In this document: positions 1 through 7,456 of the stretch, one piece after another
Numbering within the stretch: position 1 is the stretch's first letter
How the letters are laid out: each line of letters opens with the position of its first letter
NCBI GenBank assembly: GCA_035477595.1
Contig: DATIKM010000167.1
Location: forward strand, 1-16,587
Source: DATIKM01 sp035477595
Lineage (GTDB): Bacteria > Armatimonadota > Chthonomonadetes > Chthonomonadales > CAJBBX01
Direction: 5' to 3'
Length of the DNA: 16,587 nt
The notes under the pieces: generated by a model
The model's database searches: none
The model's input: only the letters and a program-made list of their open reading frames with translations
What the model was told of the DNA's origin: nothing
Translations under genes and position numbers: made by a program

Positions 1-635
1 AAGCTGTAGAGAGACCGGCCGATGGCCTCCTCCGGCTCGATGCCCAGAAGGTCGCGCAACTGCGGGCTCACGTAGATGAGCCGGCCGCGGACATCCACCT
101 CCCACACGACGTCCGTCATCGACATGACCAGGTCGCGGTAACGCTGTTCGCTCCGAAGGCGGGCCCGCTCCGCCGTCGTCTCGCCGGCGCCCCTCCCGCA
201 CGGCACGACGGCGCCGGCGAGCGCGTCTGTGGGGGTGTGGTCGCTGGCGGATCGGCGGAACAGCACCAGAAGGGCGCAGCGCTGGCCGTCGCGCTCCATG
301 CCAACACAGAGGACCGAGACCCGGCCCCCCGGGGCGCCCGGCCCCTCGCACAGCGTTAGCTCCCCGCTCAGGACCGACTGGAGGCGGCGCAGAAGCAGAT
401 CGGCGTCGTCGCCTCCACTGCCGCGGGCGTCTCGAAGGCGATCAGGAACGCACGCGCCCACCTCGGCGCACAGGGCGGGGCACTCCGGATGCGGCGCCTG
501 CCGCCACGCGGCGTTCGCGGCAACGACAATCCCGCGCGTGTCGAGCAGGGCTGCCGGCCCGGGTAATGCTTCCACCACGGCCTCTGGCGAAGGGTCCGGC
601 CGATCAGGGCCCGTGTGACAGGAGACTCGGGGCAC
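1..635 (-). CDS. PAS-domain signalling protein, N-terminal part only (runs off the left edge)
   Basis: Reading the minus strand from a GTG at 635 gives an open frame of 211 codons that reaches the window edge. GGAGAG lies 8 bases before this GTG. The frame stays open upstream, so the start is not certain. Residues about 15-115 look like a divergent PAS domain (core LLDTRGIVVAANAAW, later RCALLVLFRR). A polar, helix-like linker follows (ERARLRSEQRYRDLV, around residues 155-169). Residues 165-211 are the start of a second, clearer PAS domain (DVVWEVDVRGRLIYVSPQLR, then GIEPEEAIGRS). PAS domains sense ligands, redox state or partner proteins. Tandem PAS modules usually precede a histidine kinase, GGDEF or similar output domain, which here lies outside the window. 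There is no signal peptide or membrane segment in the visible part, so it is probably cytoplasmic. The PAS assignment is solid; the output type is unknown. Confidence 0.8.
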   Translation of the reverse strand, partial: MPRVSCHTGPDRPDPSPEAVVEALPGPAALLDTRGIVVAANAAWRQAPHPECPALCAEVGACVPDRLRDARGSGGDDADLLLRRLQSVLSGELTLCEGPGAPGGRVSVLCVGMERDGQRCALLVLFRRSASDHTPTDALAGAVVPCGRGAGETTAERARLRSEQRYRDLVMSMTDVVWEVDVRGRLIYVSPQLRDLLGIEPEEAIGRSLYS

Positions 636-1099
636 GGGGGCTTCTCTCCGAGGTGCGCCAGCCCGAGGGTAGGTGGGCGACGCCACAACCTGGACGTTAG
701 CTAGCGGTTCGACGCTGCTCCGCGCAACTCCTCCCCGCCGTTGCAGGATCGGCGGATCGGTTGGGCGAACGACTGCGCCGCAGCAGCCCCGCCGGGAGCC
801 TCGGGCCGGGATCCATCGGAGCCGGCGCGGTGGCGAGCGCTGGCGCTCGCGTGAGCGGCGCTGGTCATGCGCCTCAGCCACGGCGATCGTCACCGGCCCT
901 GGGGCATGTGCGGCATGAGGGTGGCGAGGCGGCACACGCGCCGGAGGCCGTCGCACTCCAGCGCATCCCCGAGGAGTGGCCGTCCGTCTTCTGTGGCTGC
1001 AAGCCGGACGTGGGGCCACGAGGCCTGGTTCCGCCGCTGTGGTCAACGTCTGCTCGATGCGCCGCAGGCTCCCCTGACGGCGCCGGAAGGAGACCCTCG
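636..1099. other. Intergenic region without a recognisable gene
   Basis: These 464 bases lie between divergently transcribed genes (the PAS protein on minus, the esterase on plus) and must contain promoters for both. Open frames cross it on both strands, but their translations are low-complexity Arg/Ala/Pro/Gly strings typical of GC-rich non-coding DNA. I see no tRNA-like fold or convincing sigma70 promoter. The only notable structure is the palindrome at 833-850. Confidence 0.6.
833..850. promoter_or_regulatory. 18-bp perfect palindrome in the divergent intergenic region
   Basis: GCGAGCGC-TG-GCGCTCGC is an 8-bp inverted repeat with a 2-base centre. It lies about midway between the divergent PAS-protein and esterase genes, where a dimeric regulator could bind. 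GC-rich DNA makes such palindromes fairly common by chance, and no regulator gene is adjacent. Confidence 0.25.
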
Positions 1100-1873
1100 A
1101 TGGCCTGGTGCGACCTGCACTACTGGAGCCAGCCTCTGCTGAAGCAGACCGCGGCGTACGTGTTGTTGCCGGAGAGCGAGGAGCCCGGGCCCTACCCCGT
1201 GCTCTACCTCCTCCACGGCCTGTCGGACGACCACACGATCTGGATGCGCCGCACCAGCATAGAGCGCTACGTCTCCTCCCTCCCTATCGTCGTGGTGATG
1301 CCTGACGGCGGGCGCGGCTTCTACGTCGACGCGGTCGATGGCTGCGCATACGACTCCGCGCTGGCCATAGACCTGGTCTCGCTGATCGAGCGCACGTTCC
1401 CGGTGCGGGCGGAGCGCGGCGGCCGCGCGGTTGCGGGCCTCTCGATGGGCGGTTACGGCGCTGTGCGCATGGCCCTGGCGCACCCGGAGCGGTTCTGCGC
1501 CGCAGTGAGCCACTCCGGCGCTCTGGCCGTGGGGCGCGAGCGACTGGACGGCGAGGACGCCCTCGCCTCCGAGCTGCGCCGCATCTTCGGCTCGGAGCCG
1601 GCCGGCGGTCCGAACGACCTGTTCGCGCTGGCGTCGCGCGTCGCGCCGGAGCTGCGCCCTGCCCTGCGAATCGACTGCGGCGTGGACGACTTCCTCATCG
1701 AGCACAACCGCGCCTTCCACGCGCACCTGGAGGCGCTGGGGTTCCCCCACGAGTACGAGGAGTTCCCCGGGGAGCACGAGTGGGGATACTGGGACGAGCG
1801 CGTTCGCGAGGCCATCGCGTTCGTGTGCGCGGAGATGGCGGCGCCGCGCGACCAGCGGGCTCCCGAGCCGTAG
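1100..1873 (+). CDS. Esterase D-type alpha/beta hydrolase (putative acyl esterase)
   Basis: This 257-residue protein matches the esterase D / tributyrin-esterase group (PF00756-like), whose members hydrolyse short acyl or acetyl esters. The nucleophile elbow GLSMGGYGA puts the catalytic Ser at residue 115. CGVDDFLIEHNRAFH supplies the acid, probably Asp197, and PGEHEWGYWDE supplies His226. The oxyanion region is LYLLHGLSDDHTIW (35-48). The length and order of motifs agree with small cytosolic acetyl-esterases, and there is no signal peptide. The ATG at 1100 is chosen because AAGGAG at 1087-1092 is 7 bases upstream and the fold begins at once. The frame is open further upstream, but that extension does not look like protein. 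The natural substrate is unknown; an acylated sugar or xenobiotic ester is possible. It is probably a single transcription unit, since the next operon has its own promoter. Confidence 0.88.
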   Translation: MAWCDLHYWSQPLLKQTAAYVLLPESEEPGPYPVLYLLHGLSDDHTIWMRRTSIERYVSSLPIVVVMPDGGRGFYVDAVDGCAYDSALAIDLVSLIERTFPVRAERGGRAVAGLSMGGYGAVRMALAHPERFCAAVSHSGALAVGRERLDGEDALASELRRIFGSEPAGGPNDLFALASRVAPELRPALRIDCGVDDFLIEHNRAFHAHLEALGFPHEYEEFPGEHEWGYWDERVREAIAFVCAEMAAPRDQRAPEP

Positions 1874-1895
1874 CTGCCTGCCGGCGCCCGCGCGC

Positions 1896-1925
1896 TGGAC
1901 ACCTCGCCTGCCAGCGCTCTATACT
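1896..1925 (+). promoter_or_regulatory. Candidate sigma70-type promoter for the amidase operon
   Basis: TGGACA (1896-1901, one mismatch to the -35 consensus) and TATACT (1920-1925, one mismatch to the -10 consensus) are separated by 18 bases. The expected transcript would start near 1932, about 30 bases ahead of the TTG start at 1963. This A/T-containing hexamer stands out in a very GC-rich spacer. Supported by sequence match only. Confidence 0.5.
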
Positions 1926-1962
1926 GATCCGTGCTCCCGCGCGACGGGGGCAGGAGGCGCGG

Positions 1963-3660
1963 TTGAGCGGACGGCGCGCGCGCGGCGCTATAAGGGGCCC
2001 GCTGCTGGCGGCATGGGGGACAAGGGCTCTCTGGTCAATCCTCCTGTCGTCTCTTGGCGCCGCAGCGCTGGCGGCGCCGGAGCCCGTGCGCCTCTCGCTC
2101 CGCGGCGAGCCGCTGCAGTTGCGCGCGCCGGCGCTGCACGACGGTCGTGAACTCTATCTGCCGCTGGCCGCGCTGCCTCGCCTCGGTCTCCGCTACTCGC
2201 TCGAGCGGCGCGGCGAGATCGCGCGGGTGACGCTCCCCGGGGGTCGCACCGCAGAGGTGCCGCTCGCGCGCCCCACTCGCGAGCCGATGGCCCCGTTCTC
2301 CGCCCTGGCGGGGCATCTGGGCCTCGAGTACCACCGGGAGGGGAGGAACATAGACCTGCGGCCAGCCGCGTCGCGCAGCCCATCGCGCGAGCGGGAGAGC
2401 CCGACGCCGCCGGCCGGCCGGTCGCCGCCCGGCGATGGCGGGGGCGTGCAGCCTGCGCAGGGAATCGATCCGCCTGCTGGCGGGCGGGCTCCTGTAGCTG
2501 CCCCTCCTGCTGGCGAGCGGGTTCCTGTAGCGGCCCCGCCCGGCGTCGTGGTTGCTGTCGACCTACCGGGCCGTCTGCCGGTCTCCACGCCGGCGGATGC
2601 GGTGGTCGAAGCGGTCGCCCTGCCGCCGGCGCCGGGCCTGCTCCTCGCGGACGGCCGGGCGTTCCTCGGGCCGGCGGAACCGCCGCCACCGGAGCCGCCG
2701 CCGCCGACCAGCCGCATCGTGGATGTGCTGTTCGACGCGCAGGACGAGGGCCGCGTTCAGGTGCGCATCCTGGCGGACGGCCCGCTGCAGCCGCGTGCGG
2801 AGCTGCTGAGCGACCCCACGCGCATCGCGGTTGATCTGCCGGGCGCTGCGCCGCCGGACGGGGTGTCGGAGTGGGTGGCCGACCATCCGCTACTGGCGTC
2901 CGTCAGGGTTGCGGAACAGCAGCGGCCCGGCGTGCTGCGCCTCGAGCTGGCGTTGCGGACGCTGGTTGTGCATCACGCCGCTGCAGCCGCCGACGGCGCG
3001 CTGGTCAACCTGCGCGTGCCGCGCGGCGCGGGGCGAAGCGTCCGCGAGGCCGTAATCGTCCTGGATCCCGGGCATGGCGGGCACCAGCCAGGGTGCTCGA
3101 TCGGCATCGGGGGCGGGCAGCGGGTACTGGAGAAGGACCTGGTTCTCACGGTCGCGACGCTCGCGGCGGGCATCCTGCGCCAGAAGGGCGTGCAGGTCTA
3201 CATGACGCGGACGACGGACGTGGCCGTGCCACTTCGAGCCCGACCGGCCATGGCAACCGAGCGGAACGCCGACCTCTTCGTGAGCATCCATGTGGACTTC
3301 ACGCCGATCCCGAACGCGGCCTCGGGCACCACGGTGTATTACCACATGCAGGATGAGGACAGCCGCTGCCTGGCCCTGTCCCTTGCGGTGCGGGTGTCGC
3401 GCGCGGGCGGCTTTCGGAACCGCGGCGCCGTGAGCGATCGGCGCCTCTTCGCGAGCGGGCTGGCGGTGCTCCGTCACAGCACCGTGCCGGCGGCGCTCGT
3501 GGAGCTCGGGTTCCTGAGCCACTACGCCGACCGGCGAAGGCTCATCCGCCCCGACGTGCAGCTCGCGCTCGCGCATGGCGTCGCGGATGGCATCCGCGGC
3601 TACGTGGAGGGCGTGCTGCCCGAGCAGCCTCTGACGGAGCCACCCACGGAGGAGCAGTAG
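1963..3660 (+). CDS. Secreted N-acetylmuramoyl-L-alanine amidase with AMIN domain
   Basis: This enzyme cleaves the bond between N-acetylmuramic acid and L-alanine in peptidoglycan, outside the cytoplasmic membrane. From TTG at 1963 (AGGAGG at 1952-1957, 5-base spacing) the product has 565 residues. A basic start and hydrophobic stretch ending AAALAAPEP (about 1-36) form a signal peptide. Residues about 38-130 resemble a copper-amine-oxidase-N-like stalk domain. A Pro/Ala-rich linker with an 11-residue repeat follows. An AMIN-type domain (from SRIVDVLFDAQ) probably binds cell wall. The last 200 residues are an Amidase_3 domain with all expected zinc and catalytic positions: His371 (DPGHGG), Glu390 (VLEKD), His443 (SIHVD) and Glu514 (VELGFLS). 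The frame extends upstream into the esterase gene, but that part is not protein-like. It is first in an operon with the GerMN and racemase genes. Roles in cell separation, wall turnover or germination are possible. Confidence 0.92.
   Translation: MSGRRARGAIRGPLLAAWGTRALWSILLSSLGAAALAAPEPVRLSLRGEPLQLRAPALHDGRELYLPLAALPRLGLRYSLERRGEIARVTLPGGRTAEVPLARPTREPMAPFSALAGHLGLEYHREGRNIDLRPAASRSPSRERESPTPPAGRSPPGDGGGVQPAQGIDPPAGGRAPVAAPPAGERVPVAAPPGVVVAVDLPGRLPVSTPADAVVEAVALPPAPGLLLADGRAFLGPAEPPPPEPPPPTSRIVDVLFDAQDEGRVQVRILADGPLQPRAELLSDPTRIAVDLPGAAPPDGVSEWVADHPLLASVRVAEQQRPGVLRLELALRTLVVHHAAAAADGALVNLRVPRGAGRSVREAVIVLDPGHGGHQPGCSIGIGGGQRVLEKDLVLTVATLAAGILRQKGVQVYMTRTTDVAVPLRARPAMATERNADLFVSIHVDFTPIPNAASGTTVYYHMQDEDSRCLALSLAVRVSRAGGFRNRGAVSDRRLFASGLAVLRHSTVPAALVELGFLSHYADRRRLIRPDVQLALAHGVADGIRGYVEGVLPEQPLTEPPTEEQ
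2470..2535 (+). repeat. Two tandem 33-bp units coding the amidase linker
   Basis: Units 2470-2502 and 2503-2535 are in-frame near copies encoding PPAGGRAPVAA and PPAGERVPVAA. They form part of the Pro/Ala-rich linker between the stalk-like and AMIN domains. In-frame units of this kind change linker length without breaking the reading frame. Confidence 0.8.
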
Positions 3661-3664
3661 TACG

Positions 3665-4186
3665 ATGCGAGCCAGGGCAGCGTTGTGGGGTTCTGTGGTG
3701 GGTCTGGCGATCGGCGGCGCCGCCGGCTGGTACCTCGCGACCCGGCCGGACGATGAGGCGCCGCGCCAGGTCCGCGTGTCGCGACCGGTGCAGGCGGGAG
3801 CAGGCGTCGAGCTGCGGGAGCAGGCCGTGACGGTGCCGCGGGGCGTGGACCCCATGCGGCACGCCGTCGAGGCGCTGGCCGAGCCGGCCGGCGAGGGCGG
3901 CTCGAGCGCGCTGCCGGCGGGAACGAGGGTCCTGTCGCTCGAAGTGCGCGACGGCGTGGCGACGCTCGACCTGAGCGCCGAGTTCGCCGCGCTCGCCGAG
4001 AGCGGGATGACGGGCGAGTCGCTTGCCCAGGAGGCGCTCCTCCGCTGCATGGGGCAGTTCGCGGAGGTGAACCGGCTGACGGTCACGGTCGAAGGGCGTC
4101 CGTTCGAGGGCGAGCACAGCGGTCCGTGGACCGACCTGCCGGTGGGCGCACGGGATGCGGCCGGCGACGGTGAGGCGCGGCCTTGA
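3665..4186 (+). CDS. GerMN-domain membrane-anchored protein
   Basis: This 173-residue protein starts at ATG 3665, only 4 bases after the amidase stop, with GGAGGAG at 3648-3654 inside the end of that gene. Residues about 6-25 are a single hydrophobic segment (an N-terminal anchor or uncleaved signal) without a lipobox Cys. The rest is predicted outside the cytoplasm. Residues about 83-155 fit the GerMN fold (LPAGTRVLSLEVRDGVATLD, then the helix ESLAQEALLRCMGQF and the strand VNRLTVTVEGRPF). GerMN is known from the sporulation/germination protein GerM and from lipoproteins, and often occurs beside AMIN/Amidase_3 proteins. It has no known catalytic activity. Its position suggests it assists or localises the amidase; this is inference. 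It does not by itself show that the organism makes spores. Confidence 0.85.
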   Translation: MRARAALWGSVVGLAIGGAAGWYLATRPDDEAPRQVRVSRPVQAGAGVELREQAVTVPRGVDPMRHAVEALAEPAGEGGSSALPAGTRVLSLEVRDGVATLDLSAEFAALAESGMTGESLAQEALLRCMGQFAEVNRLTVTVEGRPFEGEHSGPWTDLPVGARDAAGDGEARP

Positions 4187-5034
4187 CGGGCAGCCCGGGT
4201 CCGGTTGGCGTCTTCGACTCCGGCGTGGGAGGCCTGACCGTCGCGGCCGCGCTGCGCCGCCGACTTGCGGGCGAGCCGGTGCTCTATCTCGCCGACCAGG
4301 CGCACGTGCCGTACGGCGGTCGTCCCCTTGAGGAGGTCGCCGGCTTCGCGCGCGGCATCAGCCGGTACCTGGTCGACGCCCGATGCCGCGCGATCGTCAT
4401 GGGCTGCAACCTCTCTTCGGCCACCGCGCTGCCGGAAGTGGTGCGCGAGATGGCGCCGCTGCCGGTGCTCGGCGTCATCGCCGCGGCCGCGCTTCGGGCC
4501 GCCGCGTTCGACCCGGCCCGCGTGGGCGTCCTGGCTACCGAGGGGACCGTGGCAACGGGCGCCTACGGCCGTCAGGTGCGCGCCGCCAACCCGGCCGCCG
4601 AGGTCGTGGAGGTCGCCTGCCCGGCGTTCGTTCCGCTGGTCGAGTCGGGCTGCGCCAACAGCGAGGAGGCCTTCGACCACGCCTCCCAGTATCTGCGCCC
4701 ACTCGCCGACCGAGACTGTCGCGTCGTGGTCCTCGGGTGCACGCACTACCCGTATCTGCTGCCCGTGCTCCGGCGCGCCGCCTCCAACCTGTTCGCGGAG
4801 CTGCCCGTGTTTCTCGATCCGGCGGACGAGGTGGTCGGCGCGCTGGAGAGAGCGCTGCCCGGGCTGCGCCGGGCGGGCGCCGCGCCCCCGAGCCGGCTGC
4901 TCACCACGGGCGATCCGGCGCGCTTCGCGCAGCAGGCGCGGGCCTTCTGGCCGGGCGAGCCCTTCCGCGTGGGCGCGGCGCGCTGGACGCCCGACCTCCG
5001 GATCGAGGCGGTTCCCACGCTCGCGCCCCGCTGA
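4183..5034 (+). CDS. murI: Glutamate racemase (MurI-like), with altered active-site motif
   Basis: This protein of 283 residues matches the Asp/Glu racemase family. MurI interconverts L- and D-glutamate to supply D-Glu for peptidoglycan in the cytoplasm. The start is TTG at 4183, overlapping the GerMN stop in TTGA, with GAGG about 8 bases upstream, which indicates translational coupling. Visible motifs are GVFDSGVGG (Asp12, Ser13), VPYGG (Tyr44-Gly45), the first catalytic Cys75 in MGCNLSSA, PLVESG (Glu154), and the second catalytic Cys186 in LGCTHYP. Both cysteines are present. The usual CNT triplet reads CNL, so Leu77 replaces the Thr whose hydroxyl helps hold the substrate carboxylate in characterised MurI enzymes. 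GDTARVPYG-like is ADQAHVPYG here. It is therefore either a divergent MurI or a related racemase. Its operon position after a wall amidase favours a peptidoglycan role. Confidence 0.83.
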   Translation: MTGSPGPVGVFDSGVGGLTVAAALRRRLAGEPVLYLADQAHVPYGGRPLEEVAGFARGISRYLVDARCRAIVMGCNLSSATALPEVVREMAPLPVLGVIAAAALRAAAFDPARVGVLATEGTVATGAYGRQVRAANPAAEVVEVACPAFVPLVESGCANSEEAFDHASQYLRPLADRDCRVVVLGCTHYPYLLPVLRRAASNLFAELPVFLDPADEVVGALERALPGLRRAGAAPPSRLLTTGDPARFAQQARAFWPGEPFRVGAARWTPDLRIEAVPTLAPR

Positions 5035-5151
5035 GCCGGGGCGTACAGGTCCGCGCGTGGCCTCCGGCACTCATCTTCACCAGTCAGGGGCGCTGGGCGG
5101 GAGTCAGCGCTGAAGTCCGATGTACACTCATGCACGAGGGGCTCCCTGGCA

Positions 5152-5219
5152 TGTGTCGTTGGCAGACACAGCGTGTCCAGGGCCAGTCCCTCACAGAGCA
5201 ACCTGTTGGGGGCGACACA
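5152..5219. promoter_or_regulatory. Cluster of GTGTC/GACAC half-sites ahead of the oxidoreductase gene
   Basis: TGTGTC (5152-5157) faces GACACA (5165-5170) across 7 bases. The same GACAC faces GTGTC (5173-5177) across 3 bases, and another GACACA lies at 5214-5219, just before the ribosome-binding site. Overlapping inverted half-sites in a 200-base leader are what a dimeric repressor or activator would use. A possible -10 (TACACT, 5123-5128) lies upstream, without a clear -35. The sites are visible; the function is inference. Confidence 0.4.
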
Positions 5220-5234
5220 CCTGGGAGGGATGTC

Positions 5235-6464
5235 ATGGAGCGCCGCGAGTTCCTTAAGCGCACGGCTGCCGCAGGCGCCGTGCTGGCCGCCGGTCCAGCT
5301 CGAGCCGCGGGTGCGCGGGGACAGGCGAATCGCGTCAACATCGCCGTGATCGGCTGCGGCGGCATGGGAAACGCACAGCTGGACACGCTTATACGGCTGC
5401 GCGCCGAAGGGCTGGTGAACATCGTCGCGGTGTGCGACGTCTACCACCCCCGCAGGGATGCCGCGGCGGCGAAGAGCGGCGGCAAGCCCTACACAGACTA
5501 CCGCCGCCTGCTGGAGGACCAGTCGATCGACGCGGTCGCCATCGCGACGCCGGACCACTGGCACGCGAGGATGACGATAGACGCGGCGGAGGCCGGCAAG
5601 GACGTCTATTGCGAGAAGCCGATGACCCACTGGCGCAACCTGCGCGAGCCGCACGATGTTATGCGCGCCATCGCTCGCCATCGGCGCGTCATGCAGGTGG
5701 GCACCCAGGGCATGTCCGGCGACATCTGGGAGCGGTGCCACGAGCGCATCCGCGCGGGCGCGCTGGGCAAGCTGATCCATGCGCAGGCGAGCGACTGCCG
5801 CAACGGGCACATAGGGCTCTACTCGCCGAAGAGCGTCGACCCCGGGGTGAGGCCTGGCGTGAACCTGGATTGGGACATGTTCCTGGGGCCGGCGCCGAGG
5901 CGTCCCTACGAGCCCGGCCGGTTCATGGCGTTCCGCTCGTTCCTCGACTACTCCGGCGGGGCGGCGACCGACTTCTTCCCGCACATCCTCACGCCGCTGC
6001 TCCGTACGATGGGCCTGGGCTTCCCCAAGCGCGTGACCTGCTCGGGCGGCCGCTACTTCTGGGATGACGGGCGGGAGATCCCCGACATCGTGAACACGGT
6101 GATCGAATACCCCGAGGGACCCTCGGTGCTGCTCATCGCGTCCCTGGCGACCGAGACCAACCTGCCGATGCTGATCCGCGGCCAGGAGGCCACCCTTACC
6201 TTCGGCGGGCCAGGCGCGATCATAGACCCCCAGCCCTCGGTGCCAACCGGACGCCCGCGCGAAGAGGTCGCGGCCGCTCGAGGGGCGACCCTGGACGAGC
6301 ACTTCCGCGACTTCCTCGCGTGCGTCCGTTCACGGGAGCGCCCCAGGAGCCACGAAGTACTGGGTTGCCAGGTGATGATGGCTATCAACATGGGTGTCCA
6401 CGCCTTCATGACCGGGCGGTCCATGGAGTACGACGAGGCGACGGGCCGCGCGAGGTTCGTGTAG
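5235..6464 (+). CDS. Gfo/Idh/MocA-family oxidoreductase with Tat-type signal
   Basis: This NAD(P)-dependent sugar or polyol oxidoreductase-like protein has 409 residues. The ATG at 5235 follows GGGAGGG (5223-5229). The N-terminus RREFLKRTAAAGAVLAAGPARAA is a twin-arginine signal, implying export of a folded, cofactor-loaded protein. Residues about 33-155 form the Rossmann domain: VIGCGGMG (38-45) binds the nucleotide, ATPDHWH follows at 104-110, and the family signature CEKPM has Lys128. The C-terminal alpha/beta domain includes DFFPHILTP, with a His in the substrate-site position usual for the family. Tat-exported Gfo/Idh/MocA proteins are common in Planctomycetes, Verrucomicrobia and Armatimonadota, often near sugar-use genes. 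The membrane-protein gene begins 7 bases after its stop, so the two are probably co-transcribed. The substrate is unknown. Confidence 0.9.
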   Translation: MERREFLKRTAAAGAVLAAGPARAAGARGQANRVNIAVIGCGGMGNAQLDTLIRLRAEGLVNIVAVCDVYHPRRDAAAAKSGGKPYTDYRRLLEDQSIDAVAIATPDHWHARMTIDAAEAGKDVYCEKPMTHWRNLREPHDVMRAIARHRRVMQVGTQGMSGDIWERCHERIRAGALGKLIHAQASDCRNGHIGLYSPKSVDPGVRPGVNLDWDMFLGPAPRRPYEPGRFMAFRSFLDYSGGAATDFFPHILTPLLRTMGLGFPKRVTCSGGRYFWDDGREIPDIVNTVIEYPEGPSVLLIASLATETNLPMLIRGQEATLTFGGPGAIIDPQPSVPTGRPREEVAAARGATLDEHFRDFLACVRSRERPRSHEVLGCQVMMAINMGVHAFMTGRSMEYDEATGRARFV

Positions 6465-6471
6465 CGGCCCG

Positions 6472-7446
6472 GTGAGCGATCAGGAGGCGACCCCGCCAGG
6501 GCGCGCCATGGCGGGCCAGGCTGCCGGCCTGGCCCGCACGCTCGCGCTCGGCTACGTGCTCTTCTTCTGGTCGGAGCGCGCGTTCTGGTCGTTCTGGCGC
6601 ACCGGCGACCAGCCGCCCGACCTGGCGATCACGTGGCTCGCGTACTCCCTCCTCGCCGCAATCGCCGTGGCGCTGGCGCGCACCTACCGCGTCGCGACGG
6701 GCGGCGCGGTGTTCCTCGTGGGAGCGGTCTACGGTTGGCTCGCCGAGGGCGGCATCGTCGACACCCTCTATGGCGGGCCGGGCAACCCGTTCCCCCTCTC
6801 CGTCTCGTGGACCGGTCTCGCGTGGCACGCGCTGCTCACGGTGGGCCTGGGCTGGGTATGGATGGGGTCGGCGCTCCGGTCGCGCGATGCGCGGGCCATC
6901 GTGCTCCGGTCGGCGGCGATGGGCGCGGGGTGGGGGCTCTGGGCGGTCTGGTGGCAGCGCGAGGTTGGCGCCGAGTTTCCGACGACGCCAGCCGCTTTCG
7001 CTGCCCACGCGCTGGTCTTCGGCGGGCCGCTCGCGGTGGCGTGGTGCGTGCTGGGCTGGCTTCCGGCGCCGAAGGGGCCTCCCTCGCGGCGAGAGCGCAT
7101 TGCGCTACTCGTGCTGGTTGCCGCGTTCCTCGGCCTGGCGCGGGTGCCTGCCACGCCCATGGCCGCGGCGGTGCTCCTGCCGCTGCTCGCGGTCTGCTGG
7201 GCGGCTCTCCGCCGGATGGCGCCCAGCGAGCCGGCGCCGGACGTCCTGGCGCGCACCTCCGGCGGTTTCGGCCTCCGCGAGAGCCTCATCACGCTGGCCG
7301 TGCCTGCTGTGGCGGCGGTCGTCTATGCGTGCCTGAGCTGGACGCAACTGCACACCAACGTGGCGCTATACCTCGTCACCATGCCGCTCGGCTTCTGGAT
7401 GCTGGGGAGAACGCTGTGGCGCGCATTCCGTCCGGCGAGCGGCTGA
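6472..7446 (+). CDS. Multi-span membrane protein of unknown function
   Basis: The product has 324 residues with about nine hydrophobic segments, for example LALGYVLFFW, AYSLLAAIAVALA, VFLVGAVYGWLA, WHALLTVGLGWVWM, LVLVAAFLGLA, AAAVLLPLLAVCWAAL and LITLAVPAVAAVVYACL. Trp-rich first helices (FFWSERAFWSFW) and a charged loop before PSRRERIALL are the only other marks. I do not recognise a family or catalytic motif. The GTG at 6472, 7 bases after the oxidoreductase stop, gives the longest product. An ATG at 6508 is an alternative that would drop a 12-residue polar leader. AGGAGG at 6482-6487 lies inside the gene and is badly spaced for either start. Codons around LGLARVPATPMAAAVL recur at 13755-13828, so this gene or a relative has been partly duplicated. 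A perfect hairpin follows the stop. Confidence 0.8.
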   Translation: MSDQEATPPGRAMAGQAAGLARTLALGYVLFFWSERAFWSFWRTGDQPPDLAITWLAYSLLAAIAVALARTYRVATGGAVFLVGAVYGWLAEGGIVDTLYGGPGNPFPLSVSWTGLAWHALLTVGLGWVWMGSALRSRDARAIVLRSAAMGAGWGLWAVWWQREVGAEFPTTPAAFAAHALVFGGPLAVAWCVLGWLPAPKGPPSRRERIALLVLVAAFLGLARVPATPMAAAVLLPLLAVCWAALRRMAPSEPAPDVLARTSGGFGLRESLITLAVPAVAAVVYACLSWTQLHTNVALYLVTMPLGFWMLGRTLWRAFRPASG

Positions 7447-7456
7447 CCCCGCAGAA

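Noticed and set aside
761..1099. N-terminal extension of the esterase frame
   Set aside because: The extension is not protein-like, and a well-spaced AAGGAG precedes the ATG at 1100, where family similarity begins.
1780..1962. Upstream extension of the amidase frame overlapping the esterase gene
   Set aside because: It would hide the signal peptide inside the protein. The TTG at 1963 has AGGAGG in place and a promoter-like sequence before it.
2890..5070. Minus-strand open frame of about 726 codons opposite the amidase, GerMN and racemase genes
   Set aside because: It spans three well-supported plus-strand genes, has Arg/Gly/Ala-rich low-complexity translation and no ribosome-binding site or family motif.
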